Source of the DNA: an uncultured Clostridia bacterium
GTDB lineage: Bacteria > Bacillota > Clostridia > Oscillospirales > Ruminococcaceae
Assembly (NCBI GenBank): GCA_946056455.1
Contig: CAMGJS010000044.1
Location: 1 to 6,950 of the forward strand
Reading direction: 5' to 3'
DNA length: 6,950 nt
Shown piece after piece: positions 1 to 6,858 of this stretch. The notes under the pieces were generated by a model, which ran no database searches, was not told where the DNA came from, and saw nothing but the letters and a program-made list of their open reading frames with translations. Positions within the stretch are counted from its first letter, which is position 1, and each line of letters opens with the position of its first letter. Both the position numbers and the translations under genes were made by a program.

Positions 1-14
1 CAGAGGGAAACTGT

Positions 15-599
15 TTACGAATATGTCTTTATAATTTCCTCGGCAATTTCCCGTCTGCTGATACAGCGGTCCATCGCCTGCTTTTCTATGTAACGGTGAG
101 CGTCGGGTTCGTCCATATGAAGTTCGCCGATAAGCAACCACTTCGCCTTGTTGACAAGCCTTATCTCCGCCATTTTTTCCTCGATTGAAAGAGTTTTCTT
201 CTCGAATTTTCTTAGCCTTTCCCTTGCGCTTGCAAGCCAGTCAAGAGCCGTTGCAATAGTCGGTTTTGATGTAGGCTTTTGCAGAATGAAAACGCCGTGG
301 CCCACGACTTTTTCATATATTTCGGGATAAAATTCCGAACGGACCATAACAAGCACCGCAGTATCGGAGCTTGATGAACAGTCTATTGCAAAGCGCGTTC
401 CCACATCGTCGGGCAAAGGAGAATTGACAATAACAAAGTCAAAACTGCTCTCAGAAAACATTCTCTTTGCGGCGCTTACGCTTGATACTGTATAAACGGG
501 GTCGTATTTCAATTCGGGGAGCATATCGGATAAAGCCGCGTTGAAATTTTCCGCCGCCGAAACGACAAGAACGCTGTAAACCCTAGTTTCAAGGCTCAT
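15..599 (-). CDS. Pseudo-receiver-ANTAR RNA-binding antitermination regulator
   Basis: This 194-residue protein has a receiver-like domain (about 6-125), a linking helix (125-145) and an ANTAR domain (about 136-192). The ANTAR part shows the typical pattern: EKMAEIRLVNKAKWLL (141-156), then AHRYIEKQAMD (167-177) and SRREIAEEII (181-190). ANTAR proteins bind paired RNA hairpins in leaders and prevent terminator formation; AmiR, NasR and EutV are examples. The receiver is degenerate. The phosphorylation site is Asn59 (VIVNSPLP), the usual acidic pair after strand 1 is absent (LVVSAAENF), and only the Lys of LQKP (108) remains. It is therefore probably not controlled by phosphorylation. I chose the ATG at 599 because GGGGAG lies six bases upstream and the protein then begins MSLETRVYSVLVV. 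An in-frame ATG at 617, preceded by AAGGA, would add six residues. As last gene of the operon it is the obvious candidate to act on the leader terminator. Confidence 0.92.
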   Translation of the reverse strand: MSLETRVYSVLVVSAAENFNAALSDMLPELKYDPVYTVSSVSAAKRMFSESSFDFVIVNSPLPDDVGTRFAIDCSSSSDTAVLVMVRSEFYPEIYEKVVGHGVFILQKPTSKPTIATALDWLASARERLRKFEKKTLSIEEKMAEIRLVNKAKWLLIGELHMDEPDAHRYIEKQAMDRCISRREIAEEIIKTYS

Positions 600-633
600 C
601 CTTTTCTCCCCTTTCATTTAAAAATCCTTTTTG

Positions 634-1845
634 CTATCTGTTACAATAGATATTAAGTATAGCCTCGGGAATATGCTCTTTTATAAAGTCGCTTTCCATT
701 GCCGCCTTGCAAGCCGCCTGCAACGATTCGGGCAATTTTTTAAAGGTAGCAAGAGTTTCCCTGTCCGCTTTGAAAAGATTGAAATCTGCGGCAACGGGCA
801 GTTCGCAATTATTGCTGATACCGTAAAGTCCCGCATAAATCATCAGCGTGAAAGCAAGATAAGGGTTTGCTGTCGGGTCGGGGGAACGAAGCTCTGCTCG
901 GCGGTATTCGCCCGACGCGGCAGGAATACGCACAAGCTGAGAACGGTTTTCGCTGGACCACGAGATATATCCCGGAGCCTTGTTCTTTCCGAAACGCTTG
1001 TATGAATTTTCAACGGGGTTCATAAATACCGTCATATCGTTAATTTTTTCAAGAACGCCTGCTATTACGGGGCAAAGGCAATCGAGAGCGTTTTCAGCTC
1101 TTGCCGACATATTTATATGAAATCCGTTGCCCGGCTTATCTTCAAGGGGCTTTGCCGAAAAATCAGCAAAAAGACCGTTTCTGTGCGCTACGGTCTTGAC
1201 AACAACGCGGAACATCACCGCATTGTCGGCGGCTGTTACAGCGTCGGAATAGCGAAAATCTATCTCGTTCTGACCGGGGCCTTCCTCGTGGTGAGAGCTT
1301 TCGGGGCGAATGCCCATCTGCTCTAAGGTAAGGCAGATTTCTCTTCTGATATTTTCTCCGTGGTCGTCGGGAGCAATGTCCATATACCCTGCGTCGTCAT
1401 AGGGGATTTTTGTCGGATAACCGTTTTCGTCAAGCTTGAAGAGATAAAATTCCTGCTCTGCGCCGAACGAAAAACGATAACCTGCTTTCTTTGCGTCCTC
1501 AACGGCTTTTTTTAGAAGATTTCTTGTGTCGCACTCAAACGGTCTGCCGTCGGGATATGAAATAGAACAGAACATTCTCACAACTCTGCCGTGTTCGGGG
1601 CGCCAGGGGAGTGGCATAAGGGTTTCGGGCTCGGGGTGCAAAAGCAGGTCGGAATGTGTTTCGTCGCCAAAGCCCGCTATTGAAGACGCGTCAAAGGCTA
1701 TACCGTATTCAAAAGCGCGCGAAAGCTCGTCGGGCATTATGGATATGTTCTTCTGCTTTCCGAAAACATCGCAGAACATAAGGCGGATAAATTTTACATC
1801 TTCCTCACGGACATATTGCATAACCTCTTCTTTTGAATACTTCAT
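634..1845 (-). CDS. glnA: Type I glutamine synthetase, short and divergent
   Basis: This 403-residue protein makes glutamine from glutamate, ammonia and ATP, or descends from an enzyme that does. The N-terminal beta-grasp domain includes FDASSIAGF (51-59), whose Asp52 matches the active-site Asp contributed by the neighbouring subunit. The catalytic domain keeps the metal and substrate residues Glu130 and Glu132 (GAEQEF), His185-His186-Glu187, Glu194, His243, Arg284 (NSYKR), Arg301, Arg306 and Glu318. Three departures stand out. The flap between NSYKR and AP is one residue shorter and has Lys where the catalytic Glu belongs. Asp61 stands where Bacillus GSI-alpha has its feedback Arg62. The chain ends about 25 residues early, without the tail that follows the last helices in dodecameric enzymes. 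There is no adenylylation tyrosine loop, so it is not GSI-beta. AGAGG lies seven bases before the ATG. A gamma-glutamyl-amine ligase is a less likely alternative. Confidence 0.88.
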   Translation of the reverse strand: MKYSKEEVMQYVREEDVKFIRLMFCDVFGKQKNISIMPDELSRAFEYGIAFDASSIAGFGDETHSDLLLHPEPETLMPLPWRPEHGRVVRMFCSISYPDGRPFECDTRNLLKKAVEDAKKAGYRFSFGAEQEFYLFKLDENGYPTKIPYDDAGYMDIAPDDHGENIRREICLTLEQMGIRPESSHHEEGPGQNEIDFRYSDAVTAADNAVMFRVVVKTVAHRNGLFADFSAKPLEDKPGNGFHINMSARAENALDCLCPVIAGVLEKINDMTVFMNPVENSYKRFGKNKAPGYISWSSENRSQLVRIPAASGEYRRAELRSPDPTANPYLAFTLMIYAGLYGISNNCELPVAADFNLFKADRETLATFKKLPESLQAACKAAMESDFIKEHIPEAILNIYCNR

Positions 1846-1862
1846 AACCTTACCTCTTTTCG

Positions 1863-2576
1863 TTAGTTTGCAACATACATTTGCTTATAGGGGTTCTTGC
1901 TGTCGGGTTTTATTACAGTAAATTCCGAATTCATAATTTCTTCTATGTCAAGACCGAAGGTCTTGCAGTAGGGTTCAAGGTGCGTTCTCAGCTCGGAGAG
2001 CTCTTCACTTTCAGCCTTTGCTACCCGTACCTGCGACGGAAATTTCACTCCTTCGCATTTTCCGCGCAAAAACATCTTTCCGCCGTGCATACCCGTGCAA
2101 GGGAAGTTGCCGACAATTTTGCCCTCTGTAAGTCCGAGGACAATGATAACTCCGCCTGCCTGATATTCGCCTAAAAAGCTTCCCGTTGTTCCGCCTATTA
2201 TCATAACGGGGACCTTTTCTTTGTACTCTTTCATATGAATGCCTGCGCGGTAGCCTGCGTTGCCCTTGACATATATCTTTCCTCCGCGCATCGCATATCC
2301 TGCCGCGTCGCCTATGTTTCCGTCGATAATGATTTCACCGTTGTTCATAGTGTCGCCCACAGCGTCCTGCGCGTTTGCGTTGACCTTTATCGTTGCGCCG
2401 TTGAGATACGCTCCCAGCGCGTTGCCGGGGACGCCGTTAATGGTGATTTCTCTGCCCGACATTCCTGCCGCGATAAATCTCTGTCCGCAACAGTTGTCAA
2501 GAGTGCAGACCTCGGGAGCTTTGCGCAGAGCCTCGTTTATCTCTTTGTATCCCAGAGCTTTTACATCAATACTCAT
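1863..2576 (-). CDS. Glutamate synthase domain 3: GXGXG beta-helix subunit
   Basis: This 237-residue protein corresponds to the C-terminal beta-helix domain of GltB, encoded alone as in archaeal-type glutamate synthases. The signature is a series of spaced glycine repeats: GVPGNALGAYLNG (48-60), ANAQDAVGDTMNNG (67-80), GNIGDAAGYAMRGG (86-99), GNAGYRAGIHM (105-115), GGTTGSFLGEYQAGG (128-142) and VGNFPCTGMHGG (155-166). They alternate with short beta-strands such as EIIID and KIYVKG. Residues 190-237 form a non-repetitive tail. In the fused enzyme this domain is structural and holds the amidotransferase and synthase domains in register. A similar role here is inferred. Related GXGXG domains occur in formylmethanofuran dehydrogenase FwdC, but no partner of that pathway is present. 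It begins one base after the oxidoreductase stop and ends 17 bases before the glutamine synthetase start. Confidence 0.92.
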   Translation of the reverse strand: MSIDVKALGYKEINEALRKAPEVCTLDNCCGQRFIAAGMSGREITINGVPGNALGAYLNGATIKVNANAQDAVGDTMNNGEIIIDGNIGDAAGYAMRGGKIYVKGNAGYRAGIHMKEYKEKVPVMIIGGTTGSFLGEYQAGGVIIVLGLTEGKIVGNFPCTGMHGGKMFLRGKCEGVKFPSQVRVAKAESEELSELRTHLEPYCKTFGLDIEEIMNSEFTVIKPDSKNPYKQMYVAN

Positions 2577-2577
2577 A

Positions 2578-3816
2578 TTATACCACACCTCCGAACTTTT
2601 TTCCACGGGTTTCTGAAGAAAAAGCGGCGGAAGTCGCAATTTTTTTCAGCATTTCAAAGTCAAGTGAAGAAAGCGGCGTTTTTTCGCGGATAAGGGAGGT
2701 ATATATTCCTGCCCTTTCCGTCTTTCCGATAAGGATAAAGCCTTTTAACAGACCGTCCTTTACAAAAAGTCTCTTTATTCCGTTTTCGTCCTTTTCTTCA
2801 AACATCTCTCCGTCATAGCTTCCTGCGGTCATCGCGTGAAGTCCGAAGAAGCCTATGGAGTTCATCGGAATAGCGTTGTCAAAGACCTTTTCTCCGCCTG
2901 CCATATTTACTCCTGCGGCAAAGCCCTGCATATATGCGTTAGGCATAAGCGCCATAACCTTTTTCGTGGACGATGAAATATCCTCGCTCTCGGTGCAGTC
3001 GCCTGCCGAATAGATATTGTCGACCGAGGTTTTCATTTTTTCGTCAACGATAATTCCTCTGTTTACTTGTGCTCCTGCTTCCTTTGCGATTTCTGTATTC
3101 GCTCTTACTCCCACAGCGAGAACGAGTATATCAAAGTCAACTGCATTTCCGCTTTTCATTGCAGCAGAATTTTTCTCGAAGGATACTACGCTGTCGCCTA
3201 AAAGAAAATCAATGCCGTTTTCTTCAAGCCTTTTTTGCATAAGAGCGGCGCAGTCGTTGTCGAGAATACTTGACAAAACTCTGTCGGCAAGGTCGCAGAC
3301 GGTGATTTTTTTCACTCTTTCACAAAGTCCCTCGGCGCATTTAAGACCTATAAGTCCTGCACCGACAATAAGCACTCTCGAGCTTTCGTCAACAGCCTTT
3401 TCAAGCGCCAGAGCGTCGTCAAAGGTCATAAACGAGAATTTTTTCTCTACCTTGTCAAGTCCTTCAAAGGGGGGAACAAACGGGCGCGAGCCTGCCGCTA
3501 TGCAAAGCGAAGTGAAGGGAACTTCCTTGCCGCTTGCGAGTGTGACTTTCTTTGCATTATTGTCAATAGCTGTCGCCTTTTCGCCGTAAAGAACCTTACA
3601 TCCGTTTTTCTCATAAAAATCTTTGTCACGATAAAGAATACGGTCTTTATCGGTCTTGTTTTCAAGATAATAGGATATAAGCGGACGGCAATAAACGGGG
3701 TGATTTTCCTCTGAAATAACGGTAACGGGGCTTTCCTTGTCAACAGACCTTATACCCTCGATACAGCCTGCCGCCGCCGTTCCGTTTCCGATGATAACAT
3801 ATTCGTTCAAACTCAT
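2578..3816 (-). CDS. FAD-dependent NAD(P)H oxidoreductase, proposed GltD substitute
   Basis: This 412-residue flavoprotein belongs to the two-dinucleotide-binding oxidoreductases related to NADH-rubredoxin reductase and the NirB N-terminus. The N-terminal FAD site reads VIIGNGTAAAG (7-17). HPVYCRPLIS (39-48) matches the family's RP-L-S segment, the NAD(P) Rossmann motif VGAGLIG is at 151-157, and the second FAD motif IYSAGDCTE is at 268-276. A C-terminal domain of about 90 residues follows. It lacks the N-terminal iron-sulfur domain that classical GltD carries; the separate ferredoxin gene before it could supply this. Likely role: oxidise NADH or NADPH and reduce the ferredoxin and FMN subunits. 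The cofactor preference cannot be read safely. The start overlaps the ferredoxin stop (ATGA) and is preceded by AGGAAAGAGG. The last codons contain the next gene's ribosome site. A stand-alone NADH oxidase is possible but fits the context less well. Confidence 0.85.
   Translation of the reverse strand: MSLNEYVIIGNGTAAAGCIEGIRSVDKESPVTVISEENHPVYCRPLISYYLENKTDKDRILYRDKDFYEKNGCKVLYGEKATAIDNNAKKVTLASGKEVPFTSLCIAAGSRPFVPPFEGLDKVEKKFSFMTFDDALALEKAVDESSRVLIVGAGLIGLKCAEGLCERVKKITVCDLADRVLSSILDNDCAALMQKRLEENGIDFLLGDSVVSFEKNSAAMKSGNAVDFDILVLAVGVRANTEIAKEAGAQVNRGIIVDEKMKTSVDNIYSAGDCTESEDISSSTKKVMALMPNAYMQGFAAGVNMAGGEKVFDNAIPMNSIGFFGLHAMTAGSYDGEMFEEKDENGIKRLFVKDGLLKGFILIGKTERAGIYTSLIREKTPLSSLDFEMLKKIATSAAFSSETRGKKFGGVV
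2586..2592 (-). promoter_or_regulatory. Ribosome binding site fixing the start of the GXGXG subunit
   Basis: GGAGGTG on the minus strand lies nine bases before the ATG at 2576, inside the final codons of the oxidoreductase gene. The open frame extends back to a TTG at 2639, but that extension lies wholly within the upstream gene and has no comparable ribosome site, so the ATG at 2576 is preferred. Confidence 0.8.
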
Positions 3817-4247
3817 TCGCCTCTTTCCTCATATACTATCGCTCTGTTGGGGCAACCTTTTACGCACGCAGGCTCACCACAAGAATTTTTAAGGCACAAT
3901 TCGCATTTCTGCATAATGCCGTCGCCGTCGGGCGATAATGCGCCGTAAGGGCATACAAGAACGCAGGTTAAACATCCGACGCACTTGTTTCTGTCAATTT
4001 CCACAACGCCGTCCTTTTTGGAAATCGCTCCTGCAATACAGCTTTTAACGCATATAGCGTCAGTGCAATGACGGCAGGATACCGCAAAGGAAATTTTTTC
4101 ATCGCCCTCTATGTGTATTCTCGGATAGATAGCCTTTCCTTTGAGCGCATAAGCCATATCCTTTGAGCCTGAATTTGCAAAAGCGCAGTTATATTCGCAA
4201 AGGTGACATCCAAGACACCATTCTTCGTTTACATATACTCTTTTCAT
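3813..4247 (-). CDS. Four-cluster [4Fe-4S] ferredoxin, CooF/HycB-like electron carrier of the GOGAT complex
   Basis: This 144-residue cytoplasmic iron-sulfur protein has no signal peptide or membrane segment. Its cysteines fall into four cluster motifs: 11/14/17/21; 58/61/66/70; 89/92/95/99 followed by Pro; and 115/118/128/132, with an extra Cys123. This pattern is that of the four-cluster electron-transfer subunits of the CooF, HycB and DmsB group, with motifs pairing crosswise as in doubled ferredoxins. Lying between the FMN subunit and an FAD oxidoreductase, it most likely wires NAD(P)H-derived electrons to glutamate synthase. That role is inferred from context. The frame also offers GTG codons at 4256 and 4250, but ATG at 4247 sits eight bases after GGGGAG and is preferred. 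The stop overlaps the next gene's start by four bases (ATGA). Confidence 0.9.
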   Translation of the reverse strand: MKRVYVNEEWCLGCHLCEYNCAFANSGSKDMAYALKGKAIYPRIHIEGDEKISFAVSCRHCTDAICVKSCIAGAISKKDGVVEIDRNKCVGCLTCVLVCPYGALSPDGDGIMQKCELCLKNSCGEPACVKGCPNRAIVYEERGE

Positions 4248-4252
4248 CACAA

Positions 4253-5758
4253 TCACTCCCCTGCGTGAGCTATACCCAAGATTTCAAGCTCTTTTTCGGT
4301 AAGACCAATGCCACGGAGCATAAGTCTGTTTCCTCTCAATGCCTCTACGGAGTTTATACCCATTCCGCCCATAAGCTCTTTTATCTCGTGCTTCCACGCA
4401 GTCATAAGATTTACAAGTCTTTCGCTTCCCACATCGGGGTTAAGGCGCTTTACAAGCTCAGGGCGCTGAGTAGCGATACCCCAGTTGCACTTGCCCGTCT
4501 GACAGGTTCTGCAAAGATGACAGCCGAGAGCAAGAACTGCGGCGGTAGCGATATAACAAGCGTCCGCGCCGAGAGCTATCGCCTTGACAACATCGGAGGC
4601 ACTTCTCACCGAGCCGCCTATTACAAGAGAAACATTGTTTCTTATTCCCTCATCGCGAAGTCGCTGGTCAACTGCGGCAAGAGCAAGCTCAATGGGGATA
4701 CCCACATTATCTCTGATTCTTGTGGGAGCGGCACCCGTTCCTCCTCTGAAACCGTCAATAGCGATAATGTCCGCACCGCTTCTTGCAATACCGCTTGCTA
4801 TGGCGGCGATATTATGTACTGCGGCAACCTTGACAATAACGGGCTTTTTGTATTCCGTCGCTTCTTTTAAAGAGAACACAAGCTGTCTTAAATCCTCGAT
4901 TGAATAAATATCGTGGTGAGGAGCGGGGGAGATAGCGTCAGAGCCTTCGGGTATCATTCTTGTGCGGGAAACATCGCCGACGATTTTAGCGCCGGGAAGA
5001 TGTCCGCCGATACCGGGCTTTGCGCCCTGTCCCATTTTTATTTCAATAGCCGCACCTGCGTTTAGGTAGTCCTCATAAACGCCGAATCGTCCCGACGCTA
5101 CCTGAACTATGGTGTTTTCGCCGTAGCAGTAAAAGTCCTCGTGAAGTCCGCCCTCACCCGTGTTATAAAGAATACCCAGCTCCGTTGCCGCCCTTGCAAG
5201 AGAAGCGTGGGCGTTATAGCTTATTGAGCCGTAGCTCATAGCCGAGAACATAACGGGCATTGAAAGCTCAAGCTGAGGGGGAAGCTCGCATTTTAAATTT
5301 CCGTTTTCGTCACGCTCGATAGTTTCGGGCTTTTTGCCGAGGAACACCTTTGTTTCCATCGGCTCACGCAAGGGGTCTATTGGAGGGTTTGTTACCTGCG
5401 ACGCATTGATAAGGATTTTGTCCCAGTAAACAGGCATAGGCTTAGGGTTACCCATTGACGACAGAAGAACTCCGCCGCTGTTCGCCTGCTTGTATATTTC
5501 CTTTATGGTGTCATTCTGCCAGTTGGCGTTTTCTCTCAATGTGCAATCGCTCTTGACGATTTTCAGCGCTCTTGTCGGACAGAGCGAAACGCATCTCTGA
5601 CAATTAACGCACTTCGACTCGTCGCTTATCATACAGCCTCTTTCTTCGCTGTATTTATGTACTTCGTTGGCGCACTGTCTTTCACATACGCGACAACCGA
5701 TACAACGGTCGCTGTTTCTTATTACTTCAAATTCGGGATAGATAAATTCCACGCTCAT
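4253..5758 (-). CDS. gltB: Glutamate synthase domain 2: FMN-binding catalytic subunit with N-terminal 2[4Fe-4S] ferredoxin
   Basis: This 501-residue protein is the synthase subunit of a split GOGAT, where 2-oxoglutarate and ammonia are reductively combined to glutamate on FMN. The N-terminus is a bacterial-type ferredoxin with Cys19, 22, 25, 29 and Cys50, 53, 56, 60. The FMN TIM barrel follows from about residue 130 to 470. It includes FSAMSYGSIS (171-180), TGEGG (200-204), GQGAKPGIGGHLPG (243-256), SPAPHHDIYS (277-286) and IDGFRGGTGAAPT (334-346). Cys413, Cys419 and Cys424 keep the C-x5-C-x4-C spacing that binds the [3Fe-4S] cluster in classical GltB. The fused 'central' domain of large bacterial GltB is absent, as is typical of the archaeal-type enzyme. 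It starts immediately after the amidotransferase stop codon, and five bases separate its TGA from the next gene. The ferredoxin module probably takes electrons from the two redox proteins encoded next. Confidence 0.95.
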   Translation of the reverse strand: MSVEFIYPEFEVIRNSDRCIGCRVCERQCANEVHKYSEERGCMISDESKCVNCQRCVSLCPTRALKIVKSDCTLRENANWQNDTIKEIYKQANSGGVLLSSMGNPKPMPVYWDKILINASQVTNPPIDPLREPMETKVFLGKKPETIERDENGNLKCELPPQLELSMPVMFSAMSYGSISYNAHASLARAATELGILYNTGEGGLHEDFYCYGENTIVQVASGRFGVYEDYLNAGAAIEIKMGQGAKPGIGGHLPGAKIVGDVSRTRMIPEGSDAISPAPHHDIYSIEDLRQLVFSLKEATEYKKPVIVKVAAVHNIAAIASGIARSGADIIAIDGFRGGTGAAPTRIRDNVGIPIELALAAVDQRLRDEGIRNNVSLVIGGSVRSASDVVKAIALGADACYIATAAVLALGCHLCRTCQTGKCNWGIATQRPELVKRLNPDVGSERLVNLMTAWKHEIKELMGGMGINSVEALRGNRLMLRGIGLTEKELEILGIAHAGE

Positions 5759-6853
5759 TTAAAACGCGCCCTCCTTTACCTTTATTATAACGGGTTCTCC
5801 GCCTGCGGGCGCCCATATATTTTCTGCATTCGGTTCCATCGTGCGGATAGCCGCCTCTTCGCTGGCTATATAAACCTTGTCGTCCTTTTCGCCCACAACC
5901 ATTGAACGAAGTTTAAGTCTGTCGTTAAGAGCCATAATTCCGCCCGTAAAGCCGAAAACTATCGAGAACGGTCCCGTGATAAGCAGGCTCGGGAACATAG
6001 TTCTTAAATAGATATGCTTCTGCTTGTCGACAAGGTCTGTCTTGCCGTCGATAGTCGACCAGAAGGGAGCGGCGATAACGCTTGCCGCCTCTGCCTCTGT
6101 CAGTCCCTTTACTCTTATAAGGTAGTCCATAATATATGTGATTACCTCAGTATCGGTCTGCAATGTGCATTTGTATCCGAACATCTCGATAAAACGGCGG
6201 TTTGCGTCGTATGATGAAATCTCTCCGTTATGTACTATCGAGTAGTCAAGGAGCGTAAAGGGGTGAGCGCCGCCCCACCAGCCCGGAGTGTTTGTCGGGT
6301 ATCTGCCGTGAGCGGTCCAGGAATAGCCCTCGTATTCTTCAAGCTTATAGAACACGCCGACATCTTCGGGGAAGCCGACAGCCTTGAACGCGCCCATATT
6401 CTTTCCGCTTGAAAATACAAACGCTCCCTGCATTTCGGTGTTTATCTTCATTACCGTTCTTGCAACGAACTCTTTCTCGTCAAGCTGCATAGACTCCATC
6501 ATAGATTTGAGCGGAGCAACAAAGTATCTCCATATAATAGGTTCGTCTGTTATTGCGGGAATTTTTCTTGTGGGGATACGCTCGGACGCTACTATCTCAA
6601 AACGCTCCCTCAGAAAATTTTCGCAACTTTTTCTTGTCGCTCTTTCATCAAAGAAAAAGTGCAGGGCATAAAAATCCTTGTATGCAGGGTATATTCCGTA
6701 GCCCGCAAAGCCGCCGCCGAGACCGTTTGAACGGTCGTGCATAGGCTTCATAGCCTCGGTTATCATTCCGCCCGACATTTTTTTGCCCTCTTTCGAGATG
6801 ACCGCCGCAATGGCGCACCCCGAAGGTATCCTTACTTCGCCTTCAAGTTTCAT
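5759..6853 (-). CDS. Glutamate synthase domain 1: class II glutamine amidotransferase subunit
   Basis: This 364-residue protein is the glutaminase part of a split glutamate synthase. It should hydrolyse glutamine and pass ammonia to the FMN subunit encoded next. The class II (Ntn) fold is recognised by a near-N-terminal cysteine in SGCAIAAVIS (Cys13), AHGRYPTNTPGWWGGAHPF at 181-199, the oxyanion segment HNGEIS at 208-213 with NRR at 218-220, and TDTEV at 233-237. In this family the nucleophile must be the mature N-terminus, so a 12-residue propeptide is presumably removed. The start at 6853 is chosen for its ribosome site. The stop codon TAA directly abuts the next ATG, and the last codons (Lys-Glu-Gly-Ala-Phe) contain that gene's AGGAGG, which suggests translational coupling. 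Another class II amidotransferase role (purF, asnB, glmS) is unlikely because no partner domain is fused and the neighbours are GOGAT parts. Confidence 0.9.
   Translation of the reverse strand: MKLEGEVRIPSGCAIAAVISKEGKKMSGGMITEAMKPMHDRSNGLGGGFAGYGIYPAYKDFYALHFFFDERATRKSCENFLRERFEIVASERIPTRKIPAITDEPIIWRYFVAPLKSMMESMQLDEKEFVARTVMKINTEMQGAFVFSSGKNMGAFKAVGFPEDVGVFYKLEEYEGYSWTAHGRYPTNTPGWWGGAHPFTLLDYSIVHNGEISSYDANRRFIEMFGYKCTLQTDTEVITYIMDYLIRVKGLTEAEAASVIAAPFWSTIDGKTDLVDKQKHIYLRTMFPSLLITGPFSIVFGFTGGIMALNDRLKLRSMVVGEKDDKVYIASEEAAIRTMEPNAENIWAPAGGEPVIIKVKEGAF
5769..5777 (-). promoter_or_regulatory. Strong ribosome binding site embedded in the upstream gene's last codons
   Basis: AAAGGAGGG on the minus strand lies ten bases before the ATG at 5758 and within the final codons of the amidotransferase gene, whose TAA abuts that ATG. 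It supports the start of the FMN subunit and coupled synthesis of the two subunits. Confidence 0.8.
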
Positions 6854-6858
6854 ATAAA

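Noticed and set aside
1..14. Possible terminator or further gene after the ANTAR stop codon
   Set aside because: Only 14 bases remain and they show no hairpin or T-tract; the end of the operon is not visible.
618..633. Short palindrome (AAAAAGGATTTTT on the minus strand) between glnA and the ANTAR gene, considered as a terminator
   Set aside because: The arms are A/T only with a three-base centre, too weak to terminate. The AAGGA is better read as a possible ribosome site for the alternative ATG at 617.
2235..2693. Plus-strand open frames up to 235 codons long opposite the operon genes (for example 2235-2693, 3017-3589, 4163-4870)
   Set aside because: They lie antisense to well-recognised proteins, show no recognisable motif and have low-complexity or serine/alanine-rich translations typical of frames opposite coding DNA.
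3640..3702. Cys43 of the FAD oxidoreductase as the redox cysteine of NADH oxidase or coenzyme A-disulfide reductase
   Set aside because: Those enzymes have a Ser-x3-Cys-Gly type motif. Here the segment is HPVYCRPLIS, matching the RP-L-S element of rubredoxin-reductase and NirB-type proteins.
3498..3743. Minus-strand frame inside the FAD oxidoreductase gene in another reading frame
   Set aside because: It is fully contained in the oxidoreductase, lacks a ribosome site and has basic, low-information sequence.
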